Assembly (NCBI GenBank): GCA_027533455.1
Contig: JAPZUC010000006.1
Location: 172,755-236,754 of the forward strand
Length of the DNA stretch: 64,000 nucleotides
Source: Porphyrobacter sp.
GTDB taxonomy: Bacteria; Pseudomonadota; Alphaproteobacteria; Sphingomonadales; Sphingomonadaceae
Direction: 5' to 3'
Position numbers and translations under genes: made by a program. This document shows positions 35,418 to 45,082 of this stretch, piece after piece. How positions within the stretch are numbered: the first letter of the stretch is position 1; every line of letters starts with the position of its first letter. Under the pieces are notes generated by a model. It had not been told where the DNA came from and did no database searches. It saw nothing but the letters and a program-made list of their open reading frames with translations.

Positions 35418-36794
35418 GTGATTCGCCTCCTTCGCCTTGTCTTCAACATCCTGCTGCTGCAGCTGCGGCCGCTGCTTATCGTCGCGCCGACCGAGCGCGC
35501 GGCGTGGATCGCGGCGGGCCTGGCGCCGGTCGCAGTGGTGATCGCTGCGACCTCGCCCGGGGCATGGATCGCGGCGCCCGCGATGGGGGCTGCGCTGCTG
35601 TTACTGGTGGCGCTAGATGCGCTGATGGCGGGCAAGCTCGCCGGCTGGGAAGTGCGCACCGCCGAGGACATCGAGGTCGGCCAGCCGAGTGCGCTTGCCA
35701 TCACCGCGCGCTTTGCGGGCCGAGCGCCCTCACACGCCGAAGCCGCGCTCGAATGCGATCCACGGCTGGCTGACGAAGGCCGCGTTACGCTGACCCTGAC
35801 CCCCGATCCAACTGGCGAAGGCTGGCGCGGCGAGACCAGCTTCACGCCTTCGCGGCGCGGCACCGCAATGGTCGCCCGTGCATGGATGCGCTGGGAGGGG
35901 CCGCTGGGCCTCGGCGCGCGGCAGGTCGATTACGCGCTCGAGCGCCCCGTGCGCATCTGGCCCGACCTGTCGCCCGTCCGCTCGCCCGACCTCCAGACCT
36001 TCCTGAGGAACGCCCAGATCGGCCTCATCAACCGCCGTATCCGGGGCGAGGGCACGCAGTTCGAAGCCCTTTCCGAATACAAGCCGGGCATGGACCGGCG
36101 CCGCATCGACTGGAAGGCGAGCGCGCGCCACACCCGCCTGTTCGCGCGCGAGAACGAGAGCGAGCGCAACAACCAGATCGTCTTCGCCTTCGATTGCGGG
36201 CAGGCGATGTGCGAGCCGGTGGACGGTCTGCCGCGCATCGACCGCGCGGTCTCGGCGGCGCTTACCTGCGGGTATGTCGCGCTGAAGGGCGGGGACAGGG
36301 TCGCGCTGTTCGGCTTTGCCCGGCGACCGCAGCTGATGACCCCCTTCATCGCCGACGCCCGCGCCTTCCACCGCTTGCAGAGCGCGGCGGCAGGCCTCGA
36401 TTACGAGCCGGTCGAGCCCAATTTCACCCTCGCGTTGGCGACCCTTACTTCCAAGCTCCAGCGCCGCTCGCTGGTGGTTGTATTCTCCGATTTCAACGAT
36501 CCGACCGCCGCCGAGCTGATGGTGGAAAGCCTCGGGAGGCTAGTGAACAAGCATCTCGTGCTTTTCGTCACGATGGCCGACAGCGAGGTCGAGGATCTTA
36601 TCGCCGCCCCACCCGGCGATATCGCCACCCTCGCCCGCTCGGTCACGGCTGACAGCCTTTCCCAGCAGAGGAAGCTGGTGCTCCAGCGCCTGCGCCGACT
36701 TGGGATCGATGTGCTGGAGGCCCCGTGGGAGACGATCGGCCCGCGCCTGGTCGACCGCTATCTCGCGATCCGCGGCAGCGAGGCGATTGGATGA
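35418..36794 (+). CDS. DUF58 domain-containing protein (vWA-like, MoxR partner)
   Basis: The 458-residue protein has two N-terminal hydrophobic segments and a C-terminal DUF58 region. The core motif 'GTQFEALSEYKPGMDRRRIDWKASARHTRLFARENESERN' (given here as its ends: GTQFEALSEY near 215 and RIDWKASAR near 230) is typical, and a vWA-like strand 'IVFAFDCGQAM' follows. The gene starts 2 bases after moxR and overlaps the SpoIIM-like gene by ATGA. DUF58 proteins are thought to be docking partners of MoxR ATPases. Confidence 0.9.
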   Translation: MIRLLRLVFNILLLQLRPLLIVAPTERAAWIAAGLAPVAVVIAATSPGAWIAAPAMGAALLLLVALDALMAGKLAGWEVRTAEDIEVGQPSALAITARFAGRAPSHAEAALECDPRLADEGRVTLTLTPDPTGEGWRGETSFTPSRRGTAMVARAWMRWEGPLGLGARQVDYALERPVRIWPDLSPVRSPDLQTFLRNAQIGLINRRIRGEGTQFEALSEYKPGMDRRRIDWKASARHTRLFARENESERNNQIVFAFDCGQAMCEPVDGLPRIDRAVSAALTCGYVALKGGDRVALFGFARRPQLMTPFIADARAFHRLQSAAAGLDYEPVEPNFTLALATLTSKLQRRSLVVVFSDFNDPTAAELMVESLGRLVNKHLVLFVTMADSEVEDLIAAPPGDIATLARSVTADSLSQQRKLVLQRLRRLGIDVLEAPWETIGPRLVDRYLAIRGSEAIG

Positions 36795-37873
36795 AGGCCC
36801 CCGTCATCTCGTCATGGTTCGGGCGCGGGCAGGTGGAAGCGCCGCCCGACATCGAAAGCGCGGCGTTGCGTTCCGACCGCTTCCGGCTGGAGCGCGAGAG
36901 CGATTGGAAGCGGCTGGAAGCGATCCTCGAGCGCATGGAGAAGGGCGGCCTGCGCCGGATCGCCGATGATGACCTGATCGCCCTTCCCACACTTTACCGC
37001 ACCGCCGCCTCGTCGCTGTCGGTTGCGCGCGAGACCAGCCTTGACGCCGCAACGCTCGCCTATCTCGAAGCGCTGGTGCAGCGCGCGTGGTTCCAGGTCT
37101 ACGGGCCGCGGCAAGGCTTCGTGCGCTGGCTGCGCGGATTCCTGCTGGGTGGTTGGAGCCGTGCAGTCCGCGCATTGTGGCTGGATATCTGCATCGCGCT
37201 GTTCGTGATGGTCGCGGGCACCATCGTCGGCTGGCTGCTGGTGGCGCAGGACGAGGCGTGGTTCTATCGCCTGTTCCCGGGCAGTATGGGCGATCCACGC
37301 CAACCGGGCGCGACGCGCGAGCAACTGCTCGAAAGCCTCGGTCATGATGAAGGCGCCGCTGGCCTCGCCGGGTTCGCCGCGCAGCTGTTCAGCAACAATT
37401 CGGGCGTGTGCATCCTCGCCTTCGCGCTGGGCTTTGCCTTCGGCATCCCGTCGCTGATGCTGTTGGTGCACAACATGGCATTGCTGGGCGTGCTGCTTTG
37501 GCTGTTCAACGGGCAGGGTCTGGTGGTGGAGCTGGCCGCGTGGCTATCCGTCCATGGCACGACCGAGCTGTTCGGCATCCTGCTGTCGGGCGCGGCGGGA
37601 CTGCATATCGGGCGGGCGATGGCCTTCCCCGACAAGCTCCCGGTGCTGGAAGCCGCCGCTGCCGCCGGACGCAGAAGCGCCGCGGTGATGGTGGGCGTGG
37701 TCATCATGATGGTGGTCGCTGCGCTGCTCGAAGCCTTCCCGCGCCAGCTGGTCGAGGATACCGGCAGCCGCTTCCTTATCGGGGGCACGATGCTGGTATT
37801 CTGGCTCGCCTACTTCATCCTCTACCGCCCAGCGCCGCGCGCCGGCGATGCCGCTCTGCCGGAGGCTGCATGA
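36791..37873 (+). CDS. Stage II sporulation protein M (SpoIIM)-like membrane protein
   Basis: The 360-residue protein has a cytoplasmic N-terminal third and then about five membrane segments. Family blocks are 'LFSNNSGVCILAFALGFAFGIPS' and 'HGTTELFGILLSGAAGLHIG', as in the SpoIIM/DUF95 family. This is not a sign of sporulation; the family is widespread in non-sporulating bacteria next to RDD and MoxR genes. The ATG at 36791 overlaps the DUF58 stop by ATGA, and the stop overlaps the RDD gene the same way. Confidence 0.87.
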   Translation: MKAPVISSWFGRGQVEAPPDIESAALRSDRFRLERESDWKRLEAILERMEKGGLRRIADDDLIALPTLYRTAASSLSVARETSLDAATLAYLEALVQRAWFQVYGPRQGFVRWLRGFLLGGWSRAVRALWLDICIALFVMVAGTIVGWLLVAQDEAWFYRLFPGSMGDPRQPGATREQLLESLGHDEGAAGLAGFAAQLFSNNSGVCILAFALGFAFGIPSLMLLVHNMALLGVLLWLFNGQGLVVELAAWLSVHGTTELFGILLSGAAGLHIGRAMAFPDKLPVLEAAAAAGRRSAAVMVGVVIMMVVAALLEAFPRQLVEDTGSRFLIGGTMLVFWLAYFILYRPAPRAGDAALPEAA

Positions 37874-38811
37874 GCGCCCGGTCGCCAATCGCGGCACACA
37901 GCGACGCCCGCCGGGCGCGCACGCTGATCACGCCCGAGGGGCTGGCTCTGCCGATCGCGATTGCCCCGCTCGCCAGCCGCGCGGGTGCGCTGATCATCGA
38001 TGTGATGATCATCTTCTTCGGCCTCATCGTCTTTCAGCTGGCAATCTACTGGATCGCTGACGGCGTGCTCGGCGGCACGCAGTTCGATCCCAACCGGATG
38101 TCGGAAGCAGCAATCGAATTCCTCGGCATCCTTGTGGCGCTGTTCGTGTTCTGCACGTGGTACGGCTATTTCCTGGTGCAGGAACTGGGACCGCGCGGCG
38201 CAACGCTGGGCAAGCGCGCGGTCGGCATCCGCATTGCCGCACGCGGCGGCGCGCGTCTGACGCCCGAGGCAGTGATCGCCCGCAACCTTCTGCGCGATAT
38301 CGAGATCTTCTACCCGCTCATCACACTGCTGGTGCTCGTCATTGTGGGAGATCGCGGGGAGCCTGTGGGCATGCTCGGCTGGGTGGTGACAGGGTGGTTC
38401 GGGCTGTTCCTGCTATTCCCCTTCTTCAACCGTGACCGGCTGCGCGCGGGCGATATCGTCGCGGGCACGTGGGTGGTCGAGCGCCCGCGCGCCAAGCTTG
38501 GCTCCGTGCTTTCGGCGCAGGGCGCCGCGGCCGCCGAGGGGGCGAGCGATGTCACCGGCGTGCGCTATGACTTCGGCGAGGCCGAGCTTTCGATCTATGG
38601 CGAAAAGGAGCTCCAGACGCTGGAGCGGATGCTGCGCGAATCCCCCGACGAAGCGCTCGCTGCCGCGCACGCCGCGATCTGCCGCAAGATCGGCTGGAAC
38701 CCGGGCGCGGGCGACGAAAGGGCTTTCCTCGAGGCCTTCTATGCGCAATTGCGGGCCAAGCTCGAAGCCGACATGCGGTTCGGCAAGCGCAAGGCGGACA
38801 AGTTCTCATGA
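37870..38811 (+). CDS. RDD family membrane protein
   Basis: The 313-residue protein has an RDD domain: 'ASRAGALIIDVMIIFFG' supplies the Arg and first Asp, and 'NRDRLRAGDIVAGTWVV' the second Asp region. Three to four hydrophobic segments lie between residues about 40 and 190. The C-terminal ~120 residues are a hydrophilic extension ('TLERMLRESPDEALAAAHAAI'). RDD proteins may act in transport; their link to SpoIIM-like and MoxR genes is common but unexplained. The start at 37870 is set by the ATGA overlap. Confidence 0.85.
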   Translation: MSARSPIAAHSDARRARTLITPEGLALPIAIAPLASRAGALIIDVMIIFFGLIVFQLAIYWIADGVLGGTQFDPNRMSEAAIEFLGILVALFVFCTWYGYFLVQELGPRGATLGKRAVGIRIAARGGARLTPEAVIARNLLRDIEIFYPLITLLVLVIVGDRGEPVGMLGWVVTGWFGLFLLFPFFNRDRLRAGDIVAGTWVVERPRAKLGSVLSAQGAAAAEGASDVTGVRYDFGEAELSIYGEKELQTLERMLRESPDEALAAAHAAICRKIGWNPGAGDERAFLEAFYAQLRAKLEADMRFGKRKADKFS

Positions 38812-39743
38812 AGCTCGACAGGCGGTCATTTCTGGGCGGATCGCTGGCGCTGGGGGCCTCGGCGTGCATCCCGCCCGACCAGAGCCCGCTCGGAAGGCTC
38901 GCAGCCGAACTGCGGATCATCGAGGCGGCGGCGGGCGGCACGCTCGGCGTAGAGATCTACGACATCGCCACCGGCGCGTCGGTCGGGATCAATCAGGACC
39001 GGCGGTTCGGGCATGCCTCCTCGTTCAAATTCTCGCTCGCCGCACTCCTGCTCCAGCGCGATGCGGCCGGCACCATCGACGCGGACAAGCGCGTGACGTG
39101 GACCGAAGCGGACATGCTCAGCCATGCCCCCTTCACCCGCGAACGTATGGCGACGGGCGCGACTTTGCGCGAACTGGCGCGGGCGACGCAGACGACCTCG
39201 GACAATCCGGCGGCCAATATCCTGCTGCGCGAGCTGGGCGGTCCGGCCGGGCTGACCGCTTTCTGGCGCAGTCTCGGCGACGAGGTCAGCCGCGTCGACC
39301 GCTTCGAGCCCGAGATGAACCTCGTGCCCACCGCCGAATTCCACGACACCACCACGCCCGCCGCAATGGCGCGCACTGTAGCGAAGATTATCTACGGCGA
39401 CGTGCTGCCCGAGACGGAGCGTGCGGAGCTGAAGGACTGGATGATCGCAACCGAAACCGGCGCGCGGCGTGTTCGCGCGGGCCTGCCCGAAGGCTGGATC
39501 GCCGGCGACAAGACCGGCACCAGCGGGCTGATCGGCGGGACCGAATACAACTACATCGATATCGGCTTTGCCGAGGGGCCCAAGGGCGAAGCGCCGCTGA
39601 CCTTCGCCTGCTATTTCCGTGCCCTCCAGACCGAGGACGAGATGCTCCCGCGCGGCGAACAGGCGCTGGCCCGAGTCGGCCGCATCATCAAGGAATTCGC
39701 CGAGCCCGAGCGCGGGTTACCGCTGGTGGGCAAGCTTTACTGA
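38808..39743 (+). CDS. bla: Class A beta-lactamase
   Basis: The 311-residue serine hydrolase has all class A motifs: Ser-x-x-Lys in 'ASSFKFSLAALLL', Ser-Asp-Asn in 'TTSDNPAANILL', the omega-loop Glu in 'FEPEMNLVP', and Lys-Thr-Gly in 'AGDKTGTSG'. The N-terminus carries both a twin-arginine-like 'RRSFLGGSLALG' and a lipobox 'GASAC', so it is probably a Tat-exported or lipid-anchored periplasmic enzyme. Its ATG overlaps the RDD gene stop, which ties it to the MoxR operon. It may hydrolyse beta-lactams or serve cell-wall recycling; no substrate can be inferred. Confidence 0.92.
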   Translation: MKLDRRSFLGGSLALGASACIPPDQSPLGRLAAELRIIEAAAGGTLGVEIYDIATGASVGINQDRRFGHASSFKFSLAALLLQRDAAGTIDADKRVTWTEADMLSHAPFTRERMATGATLRELARATQTTSDNPAANILLRELGGPAGLTAFWRSLGDEVSRVDRFEPEMNLVPTAEFHDTTTPAAMARTVAKIIYGDVLPETERAELKDWMIATETGARRVRAGLPEGWIAGDKTGTSGLIGGTEYNYIDIGFAEGPKGEAPLTFACYFRALQTEDEMLPRGEQALARVGRIIKEFAEPERGLPLVGKLY

Positions 39744-39780
39744 GCTTCTCCCCGTCCCCTTGTGGGAGGGGAGCAAAGGC

Positions 39781-40845
39781 TCAATGATCCGGCGTGGCCG
39801 ATGCCTTCTCCTCGCCGCCGAAGATCGCCACCTCGTTGACACCCGCGCTGGTGGCGCGGCCGCGATACATGCCGGTGGTGTTGAAGCTGAAGACCGCATG
39901 GCCCTCGGGCGTGACGAGGATGACCCCGCCGTCACCGCCGAGCTTTGCAACGTCGGCCATGACGTCGTCTGCAATCCTCTGCGGCGCACCGTTGGTCAGT
40001 TCGACCGGCAATTCCTCTTCGGCTTCCGCTATCGTTTTGAATTCCTCGAAAGCGCGCAACCGCGCACAAATCTCGTGCGCCACACCGACGCGGATGAAGT
40101 ATTCGCCCCACCCTGTCGCCGACACCGCACAGGCGCGATTGTCGGCATAGGTCCCCGCGCCGATCAGCGGGGCATCGCCCACGCGGCCCCAGCGTTTGCC
40201 GGTCATCCCGCCGGTCGATGTGCCCGCCGCCATGTTGCCGCTCTGGTCCAAAGCGACCGCGCCCACGGTGCCGAACTTGTGATCGACATGGAGGGCGGAA
40301 AGCTTCTCCGCTTTGAGCCGCTCCAGCGCCTCGCGCCGCGCAGGCGTGGCAAAATATTCGGGAGGAGTGGCCGCAAAGCCCTTCTCCACCGCAAAGGCTT
40401 CCGCGCCCGCGCCCATCAGCATCACGTGCTCGCTCTGGGTGCGCACTGTGTCGGCGAGTAGGATCGGGTTCTTGACCGTCTTCACCCCCGCAATAGCGCC
40501 CGCGCTGCGATCGCGGCCGTCCATGATCGAGGCGTCGAGTTCATTCGTCCCGTCCCATGTGAACACCGCGCCCTTGCCGGCGTTGAACAGCGGGCTGTCC
40601 TCCATGATGATGATCGCGGCCTTGATCGCGTCCATTGCCGCGCCGCCTTCGGCCAGAATCTTCGATCCGGCATCGAGCGCGCGCTGCAAGTCCGCCTCGT
40701 AAGCCGCTCGCTTTTCCGGTGTCATCTGCGCGGGATCGAGCGTGCCGGCACCGCCGTGGATGGCGAGCGACCACTTCGGGGCGTCTTCGGCATGGGCAGG
40801 CTGGGTCATCAGGGCGAGCGCAACCAGTGCGAGGAGTTTCTTCAT
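39781..40845 (-). CDS. iaaA: Isoaspartyl peptidase / L-asparaginase (Ntn hydrolase)
   Basis: The 354-residue precursor has a signal peptide ('LLALVALALMTQPAHA') and the plant-type asparaginase fold. 'LAIHGGAGTLDPAQM' opens the alpha subunit, and autocleavage is expected before the Thr in 'HKFGTVGAVALD', which becomes the N-terminal nucleophile. 'DAPLIGAGTYADNRACAVSATGWGE' follows. It would split isoaspartyl dipeptides and asparagine in the periplasm. It converges on the beta-lactamase gene 37 bases away. Confidence 0.93.
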   Translation of the reverse strand: MKKLLALVALALMTQPAHAEDAPKWSLAIHGGAGTLDPAQMTPEKRAAYEADLQRALDAGSKILAEGGAAMDAIKAAIIIMEDSPLFNAGKGAVFTWDGTNELDASIMDGRDRSAGAIAGVKTVKNPILLADTVRTQSEHVMLMGAGAEAFAVEKGFAATPPEYFATPARREALERLKAEKLSALHVDHKFGTVGAVALDQSGNMAAGTSTGGMTGKRWGRVGDAPLIGAGTYADNRACAVSATGWGEYFIRVGVAHEICARLRAFEEFKTIAEAEEELPVELTNGAPQRIADDVMADVAKLGGDGGVILVTPEGHAVFSFNTTGMYRGRATSAGVNEVAIFGGEEKASATPDH

Positions 40846-40919
40846 GGCCGCATTCTGTAACGCGGCCCTGCACGTTTCGCCAGCTTAACAGCGCGTCCCG
40901 CCCGCGCTAGGGCGGAAGC

Positions 40920-41432
40920 ATGATCTTCAGACCCGCCACCCTCGCCGACGCGCCCGCCCTCGCAAAGCTCGGCGCAGAGACCTTCGTCGCCGCTTTCGGC
41001 GATCTCTACACGCCCAAGGACCTCGCCGACTTCCTCGCCGAGGTGCACAATCCCGAGGCCGTCGGCGGGGAGATCGCAGGCGATGCATGCACCCACCGCC
41101 TGGTCGAGGTGGACGGCCGACTCGTCGCCTTCTGCAAGCTGCGGTATCCGACCAAGTTCGGAGACTACACCGAGGCAGCAAACCCCATCGAGCTCGCTCA
41201 GCTCTATGCCTTGCCCGGCTACACCGGCAGCGGAATCGGCGCGCAGCTGATGGACTGGGCGCTCTCCCATGCGCGCGAGCAAGGACACGATGCCGTTCTG
41301 CTCAGCGTCTATGCCGAGAACTTCGGCGCACAGCGCTTTTACCAGCGCCACGGCTTTGCCAAGATCGCCGACATCACCTTCAAGGTGGGCGATCACTACG
41401 ATCCGGAGTATCTCTTCGAATTGAAGCTATAA
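40920..41432 (+). CDS. GNAT family N-acetyltransferase
   Basis: The 170-residue protein has the GNAT fold: 'IFRPATLADAPALAKLGAETF' at the start, the acetyl-CoA loop 'LPGYTGSGIGAQLMDWAL', and the C-terminal 'VYAENFGAQRFYQRHGFAKI'. The order resembles Gcn5-type acetyltransferases acting on small molecules. It lies 16 bases before an SDR gene on the same strand and may be co-transcribed. Substrate unknown. Confidence 0.88.
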   Translation: MIFRPATLADAPALAKLGAETFVAAFGDLYTPKDLADFLAEVHNPEAVGGEIAGDACTHRLVEVDGRLVAFCKLRYPTKFGDYTEAANPIELAQLYALPGYTGSGIGAQLMDWALSHAREQGHDAVLLSVYAENFGAQRFYQRHGFAKIADITFKVGDHYDPEYLFELKL

Positions 41433-41448
41433 CGAGAGGGAGAGGGAC

Positions 41449-42399
41449 ATGAGCGGATTCGGCTGGAGCAGCACCACCGACGAGATGCTGGAAGGCATCG
41501 ACCTGGCTGGGCGCACGGTGTTTATCACGGGCGCGAATTCGGGGCTGGGCCAGGAAACCGCTCGCGCGATGGCAAGCAAGGGCGCGCATGTGATCCTTGC
41601 CGGTCGCGATCAGGCCAAGCTCGACGAGAGCGTCGCCGCGATCCGCGCAGAGCAGCCCGAAGCACAGCTCGATACCATCACCCTCGACCTCACCTCGCTC
41701 GAAAGCATTCGCGCTGCCACTTCGCGCGCGCGGCAGCGGTTCGACAAGATCGACATCCTGATCAACAATGCAGGCGTGATGGCGACCCCCTTCACCCACA
41801 CCCGCGATGGCTTCGAGATGCAGTTCGGGACGAACCATCTGGGCCATTTTGCGCTCACCGCCGAACTGATGCCGCTGATCGAGCGCGGGCAGCTGAAGCG
41901 CATCGTCAACCTTTCCAGCCGCGGGCACCACTTTGCACCGGTCGACTTCGACGATCCGTTCTTCGAACACCGCCCCTACGACCCGTGGATCGCTTACGGC
42001 CATTCCAAGACCGCGAATGTGCTGTTCAGCGTGGGGCTGGAGCAGCGCTTCGCGGTGCTGGGCATCCATGCCTATGCGGTGCACCCGGGCGGGATCCAGA
42101 CCAACCTCGGCCGCCACATGACGGCCGAAATGGTCGAGACGCTAATGGCGCGGGTGACCTCGAAGGACACAGGCTTCCAGTGGAAGACCATCCCCCAGGG
42201 CGCGGCCACCAGCTGCTGGGCCGCGACCGCCGAAGAGCTGGAGGGGCGCGGCGGGGTCTATTGCGAGGACTGCCACGTGGCCGAGGTGGACGACGAATCC
42301 TCCACTGGCGGCGTGCGCAGTTATGCCGTCAATTCCAGCTTCGCCGACCGATTGTGGAAGCTGTCCGAGGAACTGACCGGAGCCAAATTCCCGAGCTAG
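41449..42399 (+). CDS. SDR family oxidoreductase (retinol dehydrogenase-like)
   Basis: The 316-residue protein is a classical SDR of the retinol dehydrogenase/WWOX-like branch. The NADP motif is 'FITGANSGLGQETARAMASKG' with 'LAGRD' after it, the stretch 'ILINNAGVMATPF' follows, and the Ser and Tyr-x-x-x-Lys residues are in 'VNLSSRGHHF' and 'YGHSKTANVLF'. An AGAGGGAGAGGG ribosome site precedes the ATG. Its stop abuts the stop of the convergent esterase gene directly (CTAGCTAG at the junction). Confidence 0.9.
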   Translation: MSGFGWSSTTDEMLEGIDLAGRTVFITGANSGLGQETARAMASKGAHVILAGRDQAKLDESVAAIRAEQPEAQLDTITLDLTSLESIRAATSRARQRFDKIDILINNAGVMATPFTHTRDGFEMQFGTNHLGHFALTAELMPLIERGQLKRIVNLSSRGHHFAPVDFDDPFFEHRPYDPWIAYGHSKTANVLFSVGLEQRFAVLGIHAYAVHPGGIQTNLGRHMTAEMVETLMARVTSKDTGFQWKTIPQGAATSCWAATAEELEGRGGVYCEDCHVAEVDDESSTGGVRSYAVNSSFADRLWKLSEELTGAKFPS

Positions 42400-43338
42400 C
42401 TAGCCCGCGATGAAGTCGCGCAGCAGGCGCATCACGTCCTTCGCCTCGCGTGTCGGCGTGATCGCCATGAACACGTGCGGCGCGGCCTCGTATTCGTAGA
42501 GTTTCGCATCCACGCCCGCCGCGATCAGACGGGTGAGGAAGCTGCGCGAATCGATGATGAACAGGTCGTGCCGTCCGGTCCAGATGCGGGTCGACGGCAG
42601 TTTGGCGAGCGCCTCGGCCGGGGCGTAGAGCGGGCTGACCGCTGGATCGTTGATCGCACGCCCGGAGGCGACCATGCTGCCGCACGCGCGCAGGGTCCCG
42701 ATCTTGAGCATCACGTCATGCGGCTCGACTGCGGCGATCGCAGGGTCGGCAAGGCCGAGATCAAGCCACGGGGCAAACAGCGCGAGCTTGCCCGGCAGCG
42801 GGCCACCTGCCGCATTCAGCCGCAGCGCCAGCGCGAGCGCCATATGCCCGCCCGCACTATCGCCGTTCAGGATGATCTGCGCCGGATCATGCTTCACTGC
42901 CAGCTCGGCATAGACTTCATCGGCCAGCGCATCCTGCGCGGTGTAGCTTTCCTCGGGTACCATCGGATAGAGCGGCACGGTGACGCTAATGCCGCACTGC
43001 TTGACCATTTCGGCGACCAGCGGCCAGTGCTCCTTGAACATCGGCCGCACAAAGCCGCCGCCGTGAAAATAGAGCATGTGCCACTGGCCGGGGCCGCTCT
43101 TCGGGTGCAGCGTCACCACCTTCGAGCCCAGCACCTCGTGTTCCTCGATGATAAAGCGCTGGCGGAAACCTTCCGGCATCGGCGCGTCGAGCGGCAGCCT
43201 GCGGCCCGCCATGGTCTGGTGGAAGCCCGCCTCATCGAGCGGGAAGACCGGGGTCTGGCGGCTCACCACCCATTTAACCGCGCGCATCAGCAGGCTCGGC
43301 GTGGGGCTGCGCAGTTCGGTCGATGTATCGGTCAGCAT
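42400..43338 (-). CDS. Alpha/beta hydrolase, HSL-type esterase
   Basis: The 312-residue protein belongs to the hormone-sensitive-lipase esterase family. The oxyanion motif 'YFHGGGFVRPMF' and the nucleophile elbow 'NGDSAGGHMALAL' are clear, with catalytic Asp and His likely in 'WTGRHDLFIIDS' and 'APHVFMAI'. I chose the ATG at 43338, which follows GGGAGAAG, over an ATG four codons upstream. It probably cleaves short-chain esters in the cytoplasm. Confidence 0.88.
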   Translation of the reverse strand: MLTDTSTELRSPTPSLLMRAVKWVVSRQTPVFPLDEAGFHQTMAGRRLPLDAPMPEGFRQRFIIEEHEVLGSKVVTLHPKSGPGQWHMLYFHGGGFVRPMFKEHWPLVAEMVKQCGISVTVPLYPMVPEESYTAQDALADEVYAELAVKHDPAQIILNGDSAGGHMALALALRLNAAGGPLPGKLALFAPWLDLGLADPAIAAVEPHDVMLKIGTLRACGSMVASGRAINDPAVSPLYAPAEALAKLPSTRIWTGRHDLFIIDSRSFLTRLIAAGVDAKLYEYEAAPHVFMAITPTREAKDVMRLLRDFIAG

Positions 43339-43439
43339 GTCTTCTCCCATTTTGCGGGCAGACTGGAACCGGGCGGCGTTAAGTCAAGCCTTCTGACGGA
43401 TCATTGCCCCGTCATCCCTGCGCGTCTATATGCGTCGAC

Positions 43440-44588
43440 ATGTCTTCCATTCGGCCTTGGCGCACAATCGAACGACGCAAATCGCGTCAGATCATGGTGG
43501 GGAATGTCCCCGTTGGCGGTGATGCTCCCATCACCGTGCAAACCATGACCAACACCCCGACCGAAGACGTGCGCGCGACGCTCGACCAGATCCGGCGGTG
43601 CGAGGAAGTGGGCGCGGACATAATCCGTGTCTCCTGCCCCACCGAGGAATCGACGCGCGATTTTAAGAAGATCACCCGCGAGGCGCGCATCCCGATCGTC
43701 GCCGACATCCACTTCCACTACAAGCGCGCTCTGGAAGCGGCCGATGCTGGCGCTGCCTGCCTGCGCATCAACCCGGGCAATATCGGTTCATCCCAGCGCG
43801 TCGCCGAAGTCGTGCGCGCCGCCAAGGCCAATGGCTGCGCGATCCGCATCGGGGTGAACGCAGGAAGCCTCGAAAAAGACCTGCTCGAAAAATACGGCGA
43901 ACCATGCCCCGAGGCGCTGATCGAAAGCGCGCTGGATCACATCAAGCTGCTGCAGGACCACGATTTCCACGAATACAAGGTGGCGGTGAAGGCCTCCGAC
44001 GTGTTCCTCGCGGTCGCCGCCTATCATGGGCTGGCGGAAACGGTCGATTGCCCGCTGCATCTGGGCATCACCGAAGCGGGCGGGCTGATCGGCGGGACGG
44101 TGAAGTCCTCGATCGGCATGGGCAGCCTGCTGTGGGCGGGGATCGGCGACACCATCCGCGTGTCGCTGTCGGCCGAGCCGGAAGAAGAGATCAAGGTCGG
44201 CTACCATATGCTGAAAGCCTTGGGCCTGCGCACCCGCGGCGTGCGGGTGGTGTCCTGCCCGTCGTGCTCGCGGCAGGGCTTCGATGTGATCCGCACGGTC
44301 GAAACGCTGGAAAAGCGGCTCGAACACATCAAGACGCCGATGAGCCTGTCGGTGCTCGGCTGCGTGGTCAACGGCCCGGGCGAAGCGCGCGAGACCGATA
44401 TCGGCCTGACCGGCGGCGGCAATGGCAAGCATATGGTCTACCTGTCCGGCATGAAGGCCCACGCCATCGATGACGAGGCGATGCTCGATCACATCGTCAA
44501 GCTGGTCGAGGAAAAGGCCGCCGCCATCGAAGCGGGCGAGGCGACAGCCTTCGATCCCCACGCCCAGCCGGCAGAAGCCGCCGAGTGA
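43440..44588 (+). CDS. ispG: 4-hydroxy-3-methylbut-2-enyl-diphosphate synthase IspG
   Basis: The 382-residue protein catalyses the sixth step of the MEP isoprenoid pathway. The TIM-barrel part begins '[22 protein letters not shown]' and includes '[13 protein letters not shown]' and '[13 protein letters not shown]'. The C-terminal [4Fe-4S] ligands lie in '[11 protein letters not shown]' and '[11 protein letters not shown]'. The ATG at 43440 starts just before the conserved '[12 protein letters not shown]'. The stop overlaps the next gene by GTGA. Confidence 0.95.
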   Translation: MSSIRPWRTIERRKSRQIMVGNVPVGGDAPITVQTMTNTPTEDVRATLDQIRRCEEVGADIIRVSCPTEESTRDFKKITREARIPIVADIHFHYKRALEAADAGAACLRINPGNIGSSQRVAEVVRAAKANGCAIRIGVNAGSLEKDLLEKYGEPCPEALIESALDHIKLLQDHDFHEYKVAVKASDVFLAVAAYHGLAETVDCPLHLGITEAGGLIGGTVKSSIGMGSLLWAGIGDTIRVSLSAEPEEEIKVGYHMLKALGLRTRGVRVVSCPSCSRQGFDVIRTVETLEKRLEHIKTPMSLSVLGCVVNGPGEARETDIGLTGGGNGKHMVYLSGMKAHAIDDEAMLDHIVKLVEEKAAAIEAGEATAFDPHAQPAEAAE

Positions 44589-45082
44589 TCCGCGCCGCCA
44601 TTGCCGGATTGCTGGCGCTGGCGCTTGCCAGTTGCGCGACAGTGCCAGCCGCTCCGAATCACCCCGAAGCGCGCGCCTACCTCGCCGAAGCCGACGCGCG
44701 CGCCGATGTCGATGCAGCCCTCGCCCGCGCCGCCGCCAGTGGCAAGCGGGTGCTGCTGGTGATGGGCGCAAACTGGTGCCACGACAGCCGCGCGCTCGCC
44801 GGATGGCTGAAAACCCGGCGCTTCACCACGCTGACCGCCGCGCGATACGAGGTGGTCTTTGTCGATGTCGGTGTGCCCCAGACCGGCGAAGGCCGCAACC
44901 TCGACATCGCGCGCCGCTTCGGCCTGACCGAGTTTCCCGGCACTCCCGCCCTGCTGGTGCTGACGCCCGAGGGCAAGGCCCTCAACCTCGATACCGCCGC
45001 AAGCTGGCGCAATGCCGCGAGCCGCAGCGAGGACGCGATCTATGCCGAGCTGGCGGCGCTGGCCAGCACGCCTACCCCGTGA
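44585..45082 (+). CDS. Thioredoxin-like lipoprotein with single active-site Cys
   Basis: The 165-residue protein has a lipoprotein signal ('[13 protein letters not shown]', Cys17) and a thioredoxin-like fold: '[21 protein letters not shown]' and '[16 protein letters not shown]', the latter with the cis-Pro. The usual CxxC is reduced to Cys-His-Asp-Ser, so it has only one of the two redox cysteines and may act in reduction by a monothiol route or not be redox active. It starts with GTG at 44585 in overlap with ispG and overlaps mntP. Confidence 0.78.
   Translation: MIRAAIAGLLALALASCATVPAAPNHPEARAYLAEADARADVDAALARAAASGKRVLLVMGANWCHDSRALAGWLKTRRFTTLTAARYEVVFVDVGVPQTGEGRNLDIARRFGLTEFPGTPALLVLTPEGKALNLDTAASWRNAASRSEDAIYAELAALASTPTP

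Noticed and set aside
36791..37873. SpoIIM-like protein as a sign of sporulation
   Set aside because: The family is widespread in non-sporulating bacteria beside MoxR and RDD genes; no other sporulation gene is present.
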